Shown: piece after piece, positions 23,336 through 34,522 of the stretch
How the letters are laid out: the number at the start of each line of letters is the position of its first letter
How positions within the stretch are numbered: the first letter of the stretch is position 1
NCBI GenBank assembly: GCA_038277395.1
Contig: CM076193.1
Span: 71,380,252 to 71,444,251 of the forward strand
DNA from: Dryocosmus kuriphilus
Taxonomy: Eukaryota; Arthropoda; Insecta; Hymenoptera; Cynipidae
Reading direction: 5' to 3'
DNA: 64,000 bases
Notes under the pieces: model-generated
Databases searched by the model: none
Told to the model about the DNA's origin: nothing
What the model saw: the letters and a program-made list of their open reading frames with translations, nothing else
Made by a program: the position numbers and the translations under genes

Positions 23336-24089
23336 CACTGTAAAAGATCCTATGTAAATTTACATTCCATCGTGTAGAGAATTTCTTTTATAAATAACCG
23401 CAATTTTACGATTTTCTTGGGAATCTCTGTTAATTTCTGAATGAATTTGACATAATTTCCGGAATAAAACAAGAAAAGTGCAAAATTCCACTATGAATCA
23501 TTGGACATAAATATAGCAGTGATTCCTACGGGAAATCTACACTAGAATGTAAATGAAAAGAAAATGTAAAATTACAATGCCCTGGTAAAATATCAATAAT
23601 CTTTCAATTTTACAAGACGTATAGTGTAATTCAGTTTTAGCAAGGCATGTAAAAATCTGACAATTGGTGAAAAATGCAGGCAGAGTGTAATTTCGCTGTT
23701 GAACGTTCGATGACACATCGATTAATAACCTAGAGTTCTGAGTTCGCAGAACGTTTGTTTCATTGTAATATAAATTTATAAATCTCAAGCAGTCTATCAA
23801 TAAATCGTGATCGTGTTTCTGATGCGGCTGAGAGAAATAAAGTTAGTACTGATTATATTTTGTTATTAGAAAAATAATAAATTTTATAAAATATGATAAG
23901 TTTAATATAAATAAATAAATATAATAAATTCTATTAATCCCAAACGACCGGCTGGGAATTTTTCCATCAGCGTGTGATTTTACACTGTCTTCATATTTTT
24001 ACAGTATTTACGTAAATTTCCCCAAGTAATCATTGGTATCTTTTTGTCCCCGATTCCTAGTGTAATCTTACATAGGATTTTTTACAGTG
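23336..24089. mobile_element. 754-bp MITE with TA target duplication
   Basis: It begins cactgtaaaagatcctatgt and ends with the near-complement acataggattttttacagtg. TA lies on both sides (23334-23335, 24090-24091). It interrupts the 3' tail of the forward Penelope copy, and the left arm has no such insertion, which shows the empty site directly. The TA target suggests a Tc1/mariner-type non-autonomous element. No transposase frame is present. Confidence 0.85.
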
Positions 24090-24235
24090 TAGTTTATAGT
24101 TGGACCTGAGGAAGACCCACATTTTTACATAAAAGAAAAAAAAAACTTGTTGTTTTTTCTTTGAATACTAAAGTGAGGTCGTAAAACCGAAAGAACCTAA
24201 AGATTTTCCAACCTAGGAAAATTAATGTTTGATAT

Positions 24236-25204
24236 CTAAAGACGATCAAGGAAAGAATAACAAAACAAAATAAAAAAATTTTCAACTAAAAAAATTTCTA
24301 AATTTCTAAAAGTTTCTACATTTCTTCTAAGAAACTTAATCGATAACAAAAATTTCTAAGTTAATTAAAGTCCCTAAAGAAAATTTTTTGTACTTTCTGT
24401 TCAAAATAAATTTTCTCAAATCGCGTGAATATTTGATGAGTTAATTTTATGGCAAGGAATAACTGGAAAATGTGCGCTCTCCTTTAACTTAGAAGTCCAT
24501 TCCAAGATTCTCTTCCTAACAGGCTTGATAATTTGGACAAGAGATTTCGAATACATTATAGAGTGCACGCCAGTCTACGCCTGAAATAATTTATTACAGT
24601 CAATTAATACTGTATTTCAAAAAAAATTACTGTTTAAAAAAATTTAAATATACTCAGGTTCTTACTATAAATAAATACAAAAACGTAGGTAAAAAGTGTT
24701 GGTTAAAAAAAAAATAATACAAATTAAGTAAGTAAATCATTTCAGTACCTTCAATTTCAGCGTCTTGATCTCCACTGGAAATCTTTATCTGTTTTTTGTT
24801 GTTTTTTTTTTTGTACTGATTGATAGCTTGCCTCGATAAATATGCTGCAGCTGTGATTTCAAAAAACAGTTCGATTAATTTTAAATCTCGGCAATGCCTT
24901 ATTATTCAAATAAAGGTTAATAATTCAATAAATTATTATTATTCTCATTTAATTTTTCGCAAATTTTGTCGTATGTACAATGTAAACTGAAACAGTATAT
25001 AACCTCAAAATTTATCACAACATTTCTTACTTTTTTCGGGCACTTTTTTCTTCAGCACCTTCATTTTCACTTCACTGTCGCAATCAACAACAGTTAAAAA
25101 CTTTTTCTGCTGAATACTTTTTTACACGAAAGTTTTTAAGAAGCTCAGGTTGCGGAAATGCAGTATTGGGATATGAAATCTAGGGGGCGTTAGTCTTGTA
25201 ATCT
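24236..25204. other. Intronic AT-rich sequence
   Basis: No gene supported. Two Lys-rich - strand snippets near 24760 and 25060 (around gtaccttcaatttcagcg and cagcaccttcattttcactt) are similar to each other and may be decayed repeat copies. Confidence 0.35.
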
Positions 25205-25895
25205 GAAGTAAGGAGTTCGAGTTTTTAAGATGCATTTTAATTTTTGCATAAAAGTGATTTTACGATTGTTTTGTGGAGTTTAAAACAATTAGTGAATAAC
25301 AAAAATAAGTCTTTATCGAAGGCTAAAGTGTTTCAAGTGGAATTTTCATCTTATACAGTGAAACAACGTTTCTGGTTAAAAATGTTTCTAAAAAAATAAC
25401 AGTTGTTTTTACTATGTATGTCATGCAAGTTTGAACTCATTATAAATTTAAACGAACCAAGTTAATGCATATAGCGAAAATTTTATCCAGATTATGCAAA
25501 GAATATTAATAATAGACGATCAGAAATTAAATATGAATTTTAACCTAACTTTTCGGTTATAATTTTTTAGATAGTGAATATTTTATGTACAAATTATTAA
25601 AAATTTATTTTGAGATCATGTTTGCTTCAAAATAAGTTAATTTAAGCTTATAATGTATTGAAACATAGATGGCATAGTAAAATAACTGTTTTTTTTTTTT
25701 TAGAAAAACACTTAATCAGGCACGTGTTTTTTCACTATAAGATAAAAATTCCACTTAAAGCATTTCGTTTTTGATAAAGGCTTTTTTTATTATTCACTCA
25801 TTGTTTTAAACTCCACTAAACAATCGCAAAATCATTTACGCACAAATTAAAGTGCATCTTCAAAATTCGATCTCCTTTCTGTAGTAACATTTTGG
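25205..25895. mobile_element. Foldback element with ~220-bp inverted arms
   Basis: The left arm (about 25210-25430, with aagatgcattttaatttttg and gtttaaaacaattagtgaat) is mirrored by the right arm (about 25665-25890, attcactcattgttttaaac and caaattaaagtgcatctt). The arms are separated by a unique AT-rich loop of about 235 bp. Target duplication not resolved. Confidence 0.75.
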
Positions 25896-26317
25896 CCGCA
25901 TTAAAATTAAAAATGGTCTTCCAGTTCCTATTCCCATTTTTTCCTTCTTTCCCCTTTTCCCCCTATTTTTTTGAAGCTGCGATTAAGTTTTCGAGAATTA
26001 TAAGAAATAGAAACGTATGACATTCAAAAATGCGCGCCATAATGCTTGTGCAGCTATGAGCATACGCAACTAATTGATATTTTTTGGAGGACTTTTAGTG
26101 CTAAGATAGGTTAGTCTAGTCAAAGATATTGTCTGGTAAAAGCTAATTATGAGTGGTAGCAAAACTTGCACGTGTAGCAAATAATTTTCGTTCGGTGTGG
26201 CCGTGGCGCGCGAGGCTTTGCAAACGTAATACGCACTTGGTAAGTGTAAAAATGTGAATCAGAGTGACATGTGTTCACGTTTTTAAAGATTTTAAGGTGA
26301 GTATTGATAAATAAATA

Positions 26318-27144
26318 TGACGTGCGCTGAAGAAAGTGGGCTTACTCTAAAAAAATCAAAATCGAGGTTTTTACACCTTTCGATAGTTTTTGAGTTGCTC
26401 TTTTTAATGAAACCATTGAAAAAAATTTCCGAGCGTTATTATTGCTAATAATTGAGTTGTTAGGTACCCGAGAAATCGGGCTTTCGTTCAAGAGCTCGAG
26501 ATTCCGTGCAACACCTCCCACCACTCACCACTACATCTCCGCGTCTCATCTGTACCAGTCCGTGAGTACAGGCGAACGTTGAGAAGCTCACGGTACAATC
26601 GTAAAGGACGTTGCGTGTTTTCTTACATAATGGATATTTCCGTCAATTTTTAATGAATCGATCTAAAAGTTTCAAAAAATCTTCCTTTAATAGTAAGGAA
26701 CAAATGTCTCACTGGAAGTTATTTCAACTCTGAAGTTCCCTCGATACTTTTCTTCGTCGAAACTAAAAAAAGCGTGCTTAACGACCGGTCTGAATTTGCA
26801 ATTAATTATTATTAAACAATAGGCAGCTTTAATTGTTTTATTGATTTTGTAGGAATCGCTAGGGTATACTGCGTGTGTATACCAAATTTCAAATATTTTC
26901 AATAATATTTAGCTGAGTTCTGATGATTTATGTTTTAAAACATAATTGAATTTGGCGATAGGAAGAAAAGGAAAACGCGGCAGCGGCGCCGCTATAGTAT
27001 GCGTGAGAATGTAGTGGTAAGTGGAGAGGGAAGATTTCGTGAGTCTTCCCTCTCTCCTAAAAGTTGCGTCTATCGGGTCGACTTTGACCGCTCGCCCTGA
27101 AACATTTCACTTTTAGAGTAAGCCTCCTTTCTTCGGCGCACGTC
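26318..27144. mobile_element. Non-autonomous DNA element with 35-bp terminal inverted repeats
   Basis: The left end tgacgtgcgctgaagaaagt...ttactctaaaa and the right end (complement, ending 27144) agree at about 32 of 35 positions. A second inverted block (ccactcaccactacat near 26520, atgtagtggtaagtgg near 27010) and a perfect gagagggaaga/tcttccctctc hairpin (27025-27055) lie inside. No coding region and no clear target duplication were found. Confidence 0.7.
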
Positions 27145-28025
27145 ACAAATAAGTAATTAAGCATATCGGCAATAAAAAATTCTTTTTTTTTATTATATCT
27201 ATAATTTATTTCTCGCAAATTACTTGAACTTCTTCTCTACTTTCTTTGAAAATAATGCCTTTTAACTGTCGTAGGTAAATTGAGGTTACGTAGATTTTTT
27301 TAAACTTTCGAAACCTTTCGAACTCTCATCAATTTGATGTTTCATTGTTTAAAAATAAAGTAAATTTGTCATTAGCGTTCGTTTAATTACTTTTAAACAT
27401 TTTAATTTTACATTATTTGCATTGTTTTTCACTCATTTATTATGTGCTTGAACTCATTCAGATATCTTGCTTCAGGTAGGACAGATTGGTGTAATTTGTC
27501 ATACTGCAAGAAAGAAACACAATGTAAATCTAGCAGGATAATCTTTGCAACAATATTAGGCTAAGTAGGTAAGTAAAATCATTACCTGAAAACTTTTCAC
27601 ATAATACACTATCTTGTGATTTTGCTGTTTGATGAATTAAAAAAAATTACGACTTTTCAGTTTACTTATTGAAAATAAAAGTATGGAAACATGAAAAATC
27701 ATTCTTTTTAAAAATGTATGTATTTTAGGTTACAGTGCTGATGTTTAAGACGTCACATTTGTTTTTTCTACACAATGAGAACTGGGACTCGAAAGCAAAA
27801 TGTAGTCTTCTAAACTCTCAAACACAATAATACGAGTCCAAAATCAATCAGATTCTGAAAACTGAACGATCCCTAAGTTAGTAGAGCTTAAAAAATTGTT
27901 GTGAAAATATTGTAATTCAAACAGTAGACTGTTCTTCTTTTTTTGCAAATGAGGAATTATTTTAGAATCTAAAATTAATTTGATTAAATGATTTAAATCT
28001 ATTCATATTGATATGCTATAGAATT
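27145..28025. other. Intronic sequence, nothing recognised
   Basis: AT-rich sequence without a supported ORF, repeat or RNA gene. Confidence 0.4.
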
Positions 28026-28029
28026 TTAA

Positions 28030-30370
28030 ATTGTATTTCAGGTAAAAAAATTTCCCATGACCAATCGAAGCAAATTTCAAGATAAATGATTAACCTCGAA
28101 AGACAGCAATGGAACTCTCATTTCCGATTGGGCCCAAGAAGATACAGATTATCCGTAAAATGCATATGCCTTTTATACAATTCGTCAAGGTCGTTTTCAT
28201 GTGATAAAGGCTTCGAGAGGATCGAGCAACATGCAAAAACCAAAAAGCATATGAACAAACTTATAAAAATAGAACCAAGTCAAATGTTGATGGCGGCATC
28301 GCCGGAAACAACGAATAAGCCTTCAGGATCGTCTACATCAGAGCAGGACCAAACTGGTAAGAATAAGATAGTAACGATCTTTAATCCTCGAGAGGCTGCT
28401 GCGAGAGCAGAATTACTGTGGACTATGGAAGTTATTCAATCGAATAATTCAATAAATTCATGCTCTAATAAAAAGAACTTTTCCAGGCTATGTTACCAGC
28501 TGGATTTCCTGAAGTCTTTCGTTGTCTGGTAGCAAAGCGCAGTATTTAGTAACGGAAGCATTAGGGCCATATTTTAAACACTCTTTGCTCTTAGAACTAA
28601 AAATTAATAACCTGCTCTTTGTTTTTCTTTTTGTTAAAATGGCGAGTGCTAAAAGTAAAAGGGAACTACAAATCCGAGTTAGATTTTGGTCAACGGAAGA
28701 GAATTGTATTGTAAATTCACATCTGGAAACTTTTTTTTTATTGAAGAAGGTGGTGGTGAAACATTATTCTACTATTTGAAGTAAGCTATAGAATCTAATG
28801 ATTTAACTTTTAATCAAGTGTTACCGTTGGGTTTTGATGAACATAACGTGAATAAAAAGGTGTGGAGACCTTTTCAAGACTATTTAAAAGAACAACATTT
28901 CAAATGTTGATTGACATTGGCACCTGAAATGTTCACATCGCACATAAAGGGTTTGTAAAAGGATTAGATTGTTTGAGCGTTGAATTTTCTGATTTTATAA
29001 TCAAAGTTTACTATTATTTTGACAAAAAAGACTTGCGTTGTGAAGAATTCACTAAAATTCAAAAAGAGTTAAAATTACCGGAACACGTGTTAATAATACA
29101 CAGCGATACAATGTGGTTCACGTTAGGTCAATCATCGGATAGCTTGTCAGAACAGTTCTCTGCTTTAGAAGAATATTTTTTTTGCGGCACATTCCCAAAA
29201 AAGAGTCCTCGACTATGGTGAAGAAAAACTACTTAGACATAGTAGCTTACTTGAGTAACCCTTTCCTGAAAAGTACCTTGCAATTCGTCGCTTCCTCAGC
29301 AAAAGTATTCACGACTGAATTCACTTTACTATTCCAAAAAGAAGAACCTATCATTCATGTATTGTACTCGCAAATCAGTAAGCTCATTCTGTTACTATTT
29401 TCAACGTTGTTAACCCAGAACTACTCAATAAGATCCGTTTTAATGATTTGAAATCCTTTCTAAAGAATTCTTCTAATTTTGTGAAGATCAATGATGTTAA
29501 GTGCGGAGTAGGTGCTCAAGATTTAATCCAGTAAGTTTCCGAAAAGGATCAGTCAATTCTAAAGTTTCAGTGTAAAAAGTTTTATATTGCGTCTGTAACG
29601 CATGTATATAAAAAATCAAGGACTTCATAAAGTTGAACTATTTTCAGTGCCTTATCCTAGAAAACATTAAAAAAAGTCGAAGGCATTAGTTTTGCGATGA
29701 AAATAGCAAAGTTATTGCCGCTCAAGAAACCAGAAAGAGAGACGTTGGTCAACTATCCAATGAGTGGAAAATACTTCAGCTTGATGAAGAGATTAGGTTT
29801 CTCCTGTTGAAAGAAGAGAGAATAGATGATTATTGGGATCAAATTTTTAAACTGAAAATTGGTTCAGATTTTAGGTATCCCATTATAATGCATTTAGTCA
29901 AAAATGTTTTGTCTATAACGCATGGTAATGCCGACGTTGAGCGTGGATTCTCGAAGTCAGGCAAATGTTGAACGGGAGAACATGAGTATGATTGAAAGAA
30001 CATTGAATGCTAAATTAGCAACTCTTGATGATTCAAAAAAATACGGTTCGAAAATTTAGAAGGTTCCATTAACCGAAAACCTTTAACTCGTGCACTTTGT
30101 GCTCATCATTCGTATTTGCCATATTTAGAAGAAAACAAGCGAATTGCTTTAGAAAAGCACATTAATCAGGTTAAACAAACGGAACGCAGGGCTAAAGAAG
30201 CAGCAATTCGCAAAAGAAAGCAAAGATATTAAAAAGTTAGAAAACTGATTTAGAATCTGCTGTAAAAACTACAAAAAAATGCTGAATCTATTCAACAAGC
30301 ATTGAAAAATACGCTCAATACAAATGCGACATTCACAGCCGTTAAAGAAATTATGAGTAGCTTATTATGA
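28030..30370 (+). pseudogene. hAT-like transposase, heavily decayed
   Basis: Pieces in changing frames follow the order of an insect hAT-like transposase. First is a BED-like zinc finger (FSCDKGFERIEQHAKTKKH near 28195-28260). Next are AELLWTMEVIQSNNSINSC, an RVRFWSTEENC segment and LSEQFSALEEYFF. The C-terminal dimerisation block is VKNVLSITHGNADVERGFS near 29895-29960, followed by a Lys/Arg-rich tail to 30368. At least five frame changes or stops separate the pieces. Element termini were not found. Confidence 0.7.
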
Positions 30371-30599
30371 CATTTAATTTGTAAATAAATTGTGATTTCA
30401 TTTTTTAATAAAGTTTGTGGTGTCTTATGAAAGTGTTACATTTATGTTTTTTTCATTACGCTCGTATTTTAAAAAGAAGAAAAAAATCCCTTATTTTCCA
30501 TATAATTGAACTGATCAGCTACACATGCATGCTAGACAGTGGCTAAGAAAGCTGAAAAAAATGAAGAAAGAGAAGAAAAGGAAAGCTTCAGAAATTAAA

Positions 30600-31560
30600 A
30601 AAGAACTTCATTCCAAACGCTGATTTCAAATCCGAGCTCAAACTGTCGGAAGTTCTAAATGGTGGAGCCAATATGGCGGATCAGAACTGTAAAAGCAACA
30701 CTGATATATCTAAAAATTGCTATCACAAATTTAAAAAAAACAACACCGGCATGGATACAAATTTCTATTACGGAGTTTTTGGGGTGGCTGATTTCGAAAC
30801 GAAGGTCAAACTGTAAAAATATGAGATTTCGGGTCCAATATGGCAGATCAAAAATGGAGAAACAACATCAATATGGCTAAAAATTGCTATTACGAGGTTT
30901 TTGGGGTCGCTGATTTTGAATCCGAGGTCAAACTGTTAAATTTCAAAATTTATGATCCGATATGGTAGATCAAGAGTGTAAAAACAAGACAGATATGACT
31001 AAAAACTGCTATTCCGTGGGTTTTCGGGTCGTTCATTTCTAACTCAAAGTTAAAACTACAAAACTCAAAATAGCAGATCCAATATGTGGATAAAAGTTGA
31101 AAATACGATACCAATTTGTCTAAAAATTGCTTTTCTGAGTTTTCAAATTTTTATAGTACATGTGACTAAGCGACCAAGAAAATAAGTACTTAGTCATGTT
31201 TATGTTGTTTTTACAGTTTTCATCAACTATGTATGTTGGATCTGCTATTTTTAATTTAATCATTTTGACTCATGATTCGAAATCAGCTTCCCCATAAACC
31301 CCGTAATAGAAATGTTGAATCATGACGGTGCTGTTTTTACCTTTTCGGTCCGCCATTTGACGCATTTTCACATTTGACAGTTTGACCTCGGTTTCGAAAT
31401 GAGCTACCCCAAGAACCTCGTGATAGAAATTTTTAGCTATATTAGTGTTGTTTTTACAGTTTTGATTCGCCATATTAGCTCCATCATTTAGAATTTTGAC
31501 AGATTGAGCTCGGCTTTGAAATCAGCGGTCCCGAAAATCTTTAACTACCGTGAATGGTGG
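30600..31560. repeat. ~122-bp repeat array with an orientation switch
   Basis: A unit containing atggcagatca, ctaaaaattgctatta and gaggtcaaactg recurs at roughly 30668, 30835, 30957 and 31079 (spacing about 122 bp between the last three). From about 31225 to 31560 the same unit appears in reverse complement (cagtttgacctcg at 31377, tttttagctatattagtgtt at 31430). The units are diverged, and the ORFs seen here are by-products of the repeat. Confidence 0.75.
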
Positions 31561-31871
31561 AATCTGACTCAGTGAAAATAGTTCAGGCCTCAAAGGAATC
31601 GAGTAGGACATTCAATCGCTTTTTTCTTAGATCCATAAAGTAGATTGATTTACAGGTCAGATTTGGAATCATCATGAAAGAATCTATTAAAAAAAATATG
31701 TATCATAAATTGTAACACCTGCGTGCTCGTGCTAATCGATAATCCAAAATTTTGTGAAAAAATGTTAACTTTAACCTAGATTTTCAAGGTCAAAAATAAG
31801 TTTTTGCGCTTTGTCCGCATTTTTCGTGTAATCTACGGTTATTCATCTATAGTTTAAAAAAATTCATCCCT

Positions 31872-32204
31872 TTAGGTTATCTCTATAAAAAGTTTTACGA
31901 TTTTGAAGCGAAAAGTATGTTCCCACTGTGCGCCGTACGACCTAGCTTTTGCTTTTTCCAAGAGACATATGGCTTCAATTATTTTATCAAGAAGATCGCC
32001 ATGAAATGGTCCTTTCGAAGCGAATACGGTAATAGGCTGAGTGTAATAATCATTCAATGATTGGAAAGCAATAACCAAACCGCAATCATTCATTTTTTGG
32101 GTTACATCTTTCAACAACTTTCCGTTTCTAAAATGAGTACAACCTTTGTCGTAAATATATCTTATCTCTACACGTAAAAGATGTGATAATACTTTAATTC
32201 GCAA
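31872..32204 (-). pseudogene. P-element-like transposase fragment
   Basis: A 110-codon - strand frame reads DCGLVIAFQSLNDYYTQPIT then GDLLDKIIEAICLLEKA. This resembles the RNase-H-like core of P/THAP9-type transposases, where a viable-substitute segment HALVFM...QPV...L...I..L.. is typical. Flanking - strand sequence to about 32700 carries further out-of-frame pieces (MGRRLKAEDFGF). No zinc finger or termini are identified. Assignment is by motif memory only. Confidence 0.45.
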
Positions 32205-32869
32205 TTATTTCTGCACATCCTAAGCAAATCCAACGATAATCTATCACATTAATCATGTTTTCAATATTCTAGGCAGTATATGCTGAGTTATTTTCAAATC
32301 CAAAATCCTCAGCTTTTAATCTTCGTCCCATCACGTTAATTCGAAATGTCATATTTTTTGATCTATGAGTACTTGTTTCGTACACAGTCTGAATATCGTT
32401 CTCATCTTTTTATACAGCCCATTGAGTTAATTATATCGCGCGAATAGAATCAGATGTGATATTTTGACGAGACCACGAAAATCGGAGTTGCGATTTCAGT
32501 TTTATAATCAAAAATTGAGAACAAAAGTTCTGGAATGTGATTATCAGGAGGTATTGAATTGCTACTTGTGTCTTTACTTGAAAAGTTAATATTGTTAGCT
32601 ACAGACGGAGTTCATTTTTTTCTTTTTAAAACTTGCTGCGTATTTTCGCATTTTCGGCGATCTTCTCACTTTTGGATCAGGCTTGGACACATAAGCAGGG
32701 CATTTAGGGAAAAATTTCGGTAATGTTCGTTTTTTAATTGGGCGCATTTGTACGGGCTCTAGAATAACAAAATTATTTTGAATGTAGTTTTAGTTCTATA
32801 TTTTATCTATTTTATTTTTATTTTACATTTTATTTAATGTAATTTAAAGTTATAAAGGTCACCCGGAAG

Positions 32870-33400
32870 TGTGCAAGTAATAACTTAAAATCTTTCTAAT
32901 CCTTTGCAATTTTTAAATTCCTTCATACCTCTTGAAGTCGTTGAAATCCGTAGCAATTCCTTGAAGTAAAATTTAATTTGTACCCTAAAGTTCACTAGAA
33001 ATTCGTTGAATTTCCATAAATCTTAAAAATCCATTGAAATAAGTGGAAATCGATTAAAATTCCTTGAAATATTTTACATCCCTCGAGATTGAATAAAATC
33101 CTTTAAATCTCCCGAAATTCCTTGAAATACCTTAAAATCTCTGAAAATCTTTGGAGATACTACTAAGTTCTTTGAAATCACTTCAAATCCCTTAAATCTA
33201 TTGAAACACGTAGAAATCATTTGAAATCCTTTGAATAAAAATTAAAGCAAACCTACTCATTAAAGTTCTCTTTAAAAAATCTTTCTAATCCCCTGAAAAT
33301 CTTTGAAATTCCTTGAAGTACATTGAAATGCTTTGAAATCTTTAGAAATACTACAGAATTCTTTAAGTTCCCTAAAACGTTTTAAATCTCTTGATCAATC
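32870..33400. repeat. Degenerate minisatellite of ttgaaat(cc) units
   Basis: Dozens of short imperfect units such as ccttgaaat, cctttgaaat and gaaattcctt follow one another, with an irregular period around 11-15 bases. No gene. Confidence 0.7.
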
Positions 33401-33408
33401 ATTTTCTG

Positions 33409-33768
33409 TTATGCTTTTTCTCCAAGGTGGGAAAGCGAGTGAAGCGAGTCAAAAATCGCTTTTCGTAGTGTCCTGGACACATAAGGACGTACCATATCTG
33501 ACGAGACGTCGCAATAGAGTTGAATGCCCTGAATATTAAGTTGTCCAAGCTGGAGATAAGTGGTAGCAGAATGGAGAAGAAATGGAAAGTCTACATTCTC
33601 AGCTTGTGCTGCTGCTACATCTTGGAATGAGACAGTTTGTGAAATAGCATCTGTGCGTGACAGAGTATCAGGAACTATGTTTCGATACCTGTGACATGAC
33701 GAATGTCCGTCCTGAATTGGGCAGTGAAGCCCAGGCGATGATATTGCCATTGTGAAGCTCGTTCTGGA
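33409..33768 (-). pseudogene. gypsy pol fragment (RNase H end and integrase N-terminus)
   Basis: On the - strand, RTDIRHVTG near 33700 and DTLSRTDAISQ mark the end of RNase H. They are followed by the linker and YVSRTLRKAIFDSLHSLSHLG, the start of the integrase HHCC domain. Two frames are involved, so the copy is broken. It continues at 37225 on the other side of the inserted Transib element. Confidence 0.8.
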
Positions 33769-33773
33769 CGCTG

Positions 33774-33810
33774 CACAGTGGCCGATTTTCCGAAATAACT
33801 GGCCAAAAGT
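33774..33810 (+). repeat. Transib left terminal inverted repeat
   Basis: Begins with CACAGTG, identical to the consensus recombination-signal heptamer, and is followed by gccgatttt and ctggccaaaa. Confidence 0.9.
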
Positions 33811-34522
33811 AAAAAAAAAAAATTTGCGAATTTTCAAAGTAGTACCTGTTATTATTTGCCAGAGGGCACCACTGTGTATTGTCAGAAAAGTACAATTAGT
33901 TTCCATGCATATATTTTGAGTAACAGCAAGTCAAAGTGACCCTTGTCGGAGACACGCTCGCCACCCGTCTCAAGTCTACAATTTCGCGCCGTGATTAAAG
34001 TGCCAATTTATTTTCCAAGAGTGACTTTTTCCAATCCTGTTCAATGGAAGGTGTTATTGAAGGTATTTATATCACATTTCATAAATTTTTTGTCACAAAT
34101 AAAGGATTCGTCTCGAAAAAACTGACGTCAAACATGGACATGCACGGATAGCTTTCTTTTGTTTACAAATCATCTAAACTGATGAAAATAGTTATGCGAG
34201 TGAAAGAGATGAGCGGTCTAGTAATTTTTTTTATGTAGAATGGGGTGTAATTCATTGATTTCTGGCAAGATCTTCTGCTCCGAGGCACCACTCCGTTTTT
34301 GACGTCTGTTTTTATCTCGCATTTCCCGGGCGGCCGCTCAGTGCGCAGCAGCGGTCAAACCCGGTTTTCCGTCCCTAGAGTATTGCATACACTGAGCGTT
34401 CATTTTCAATATACCTTTCTTTAATGCATAACAATAACTTTTCAATTTTTGACATTTTTTATTATATTTCAATTAAATAAAAAATATTTAGATACACAGT
34501 CACGTATGTCAACAATTTTCAG

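Larger units (their letters stand above)
21461..24235 (+). mobile_element. Penelope-like element, forward copy (right arm)
   Basis: Starts with an RT fragment carrying the catalytic RYVDDFF (about 21475-21495) and VPADKIQEI. It is interrupted by a palindromic TTAA element at 21643-22343. The reading frame resumes at 22344 without loss, with KERVHEIYNG and the GIY-YIG block. The 3' tail ends near 24235 and is itself interrupted by a TA-flanked element at 23336-24089. The part downstream of 22348 mirrors the left arm. The sequence between YVDD and KERVHEIYNG is shorter than in the family, so a deletion has occurred. Confidence 0.85.

Noticed and set aside
30659..31473. ORFs of 67-73 codons on both strands with shared wording
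   Set aside because: They follow the repeat unit of the 122-bp array and have no independent support.
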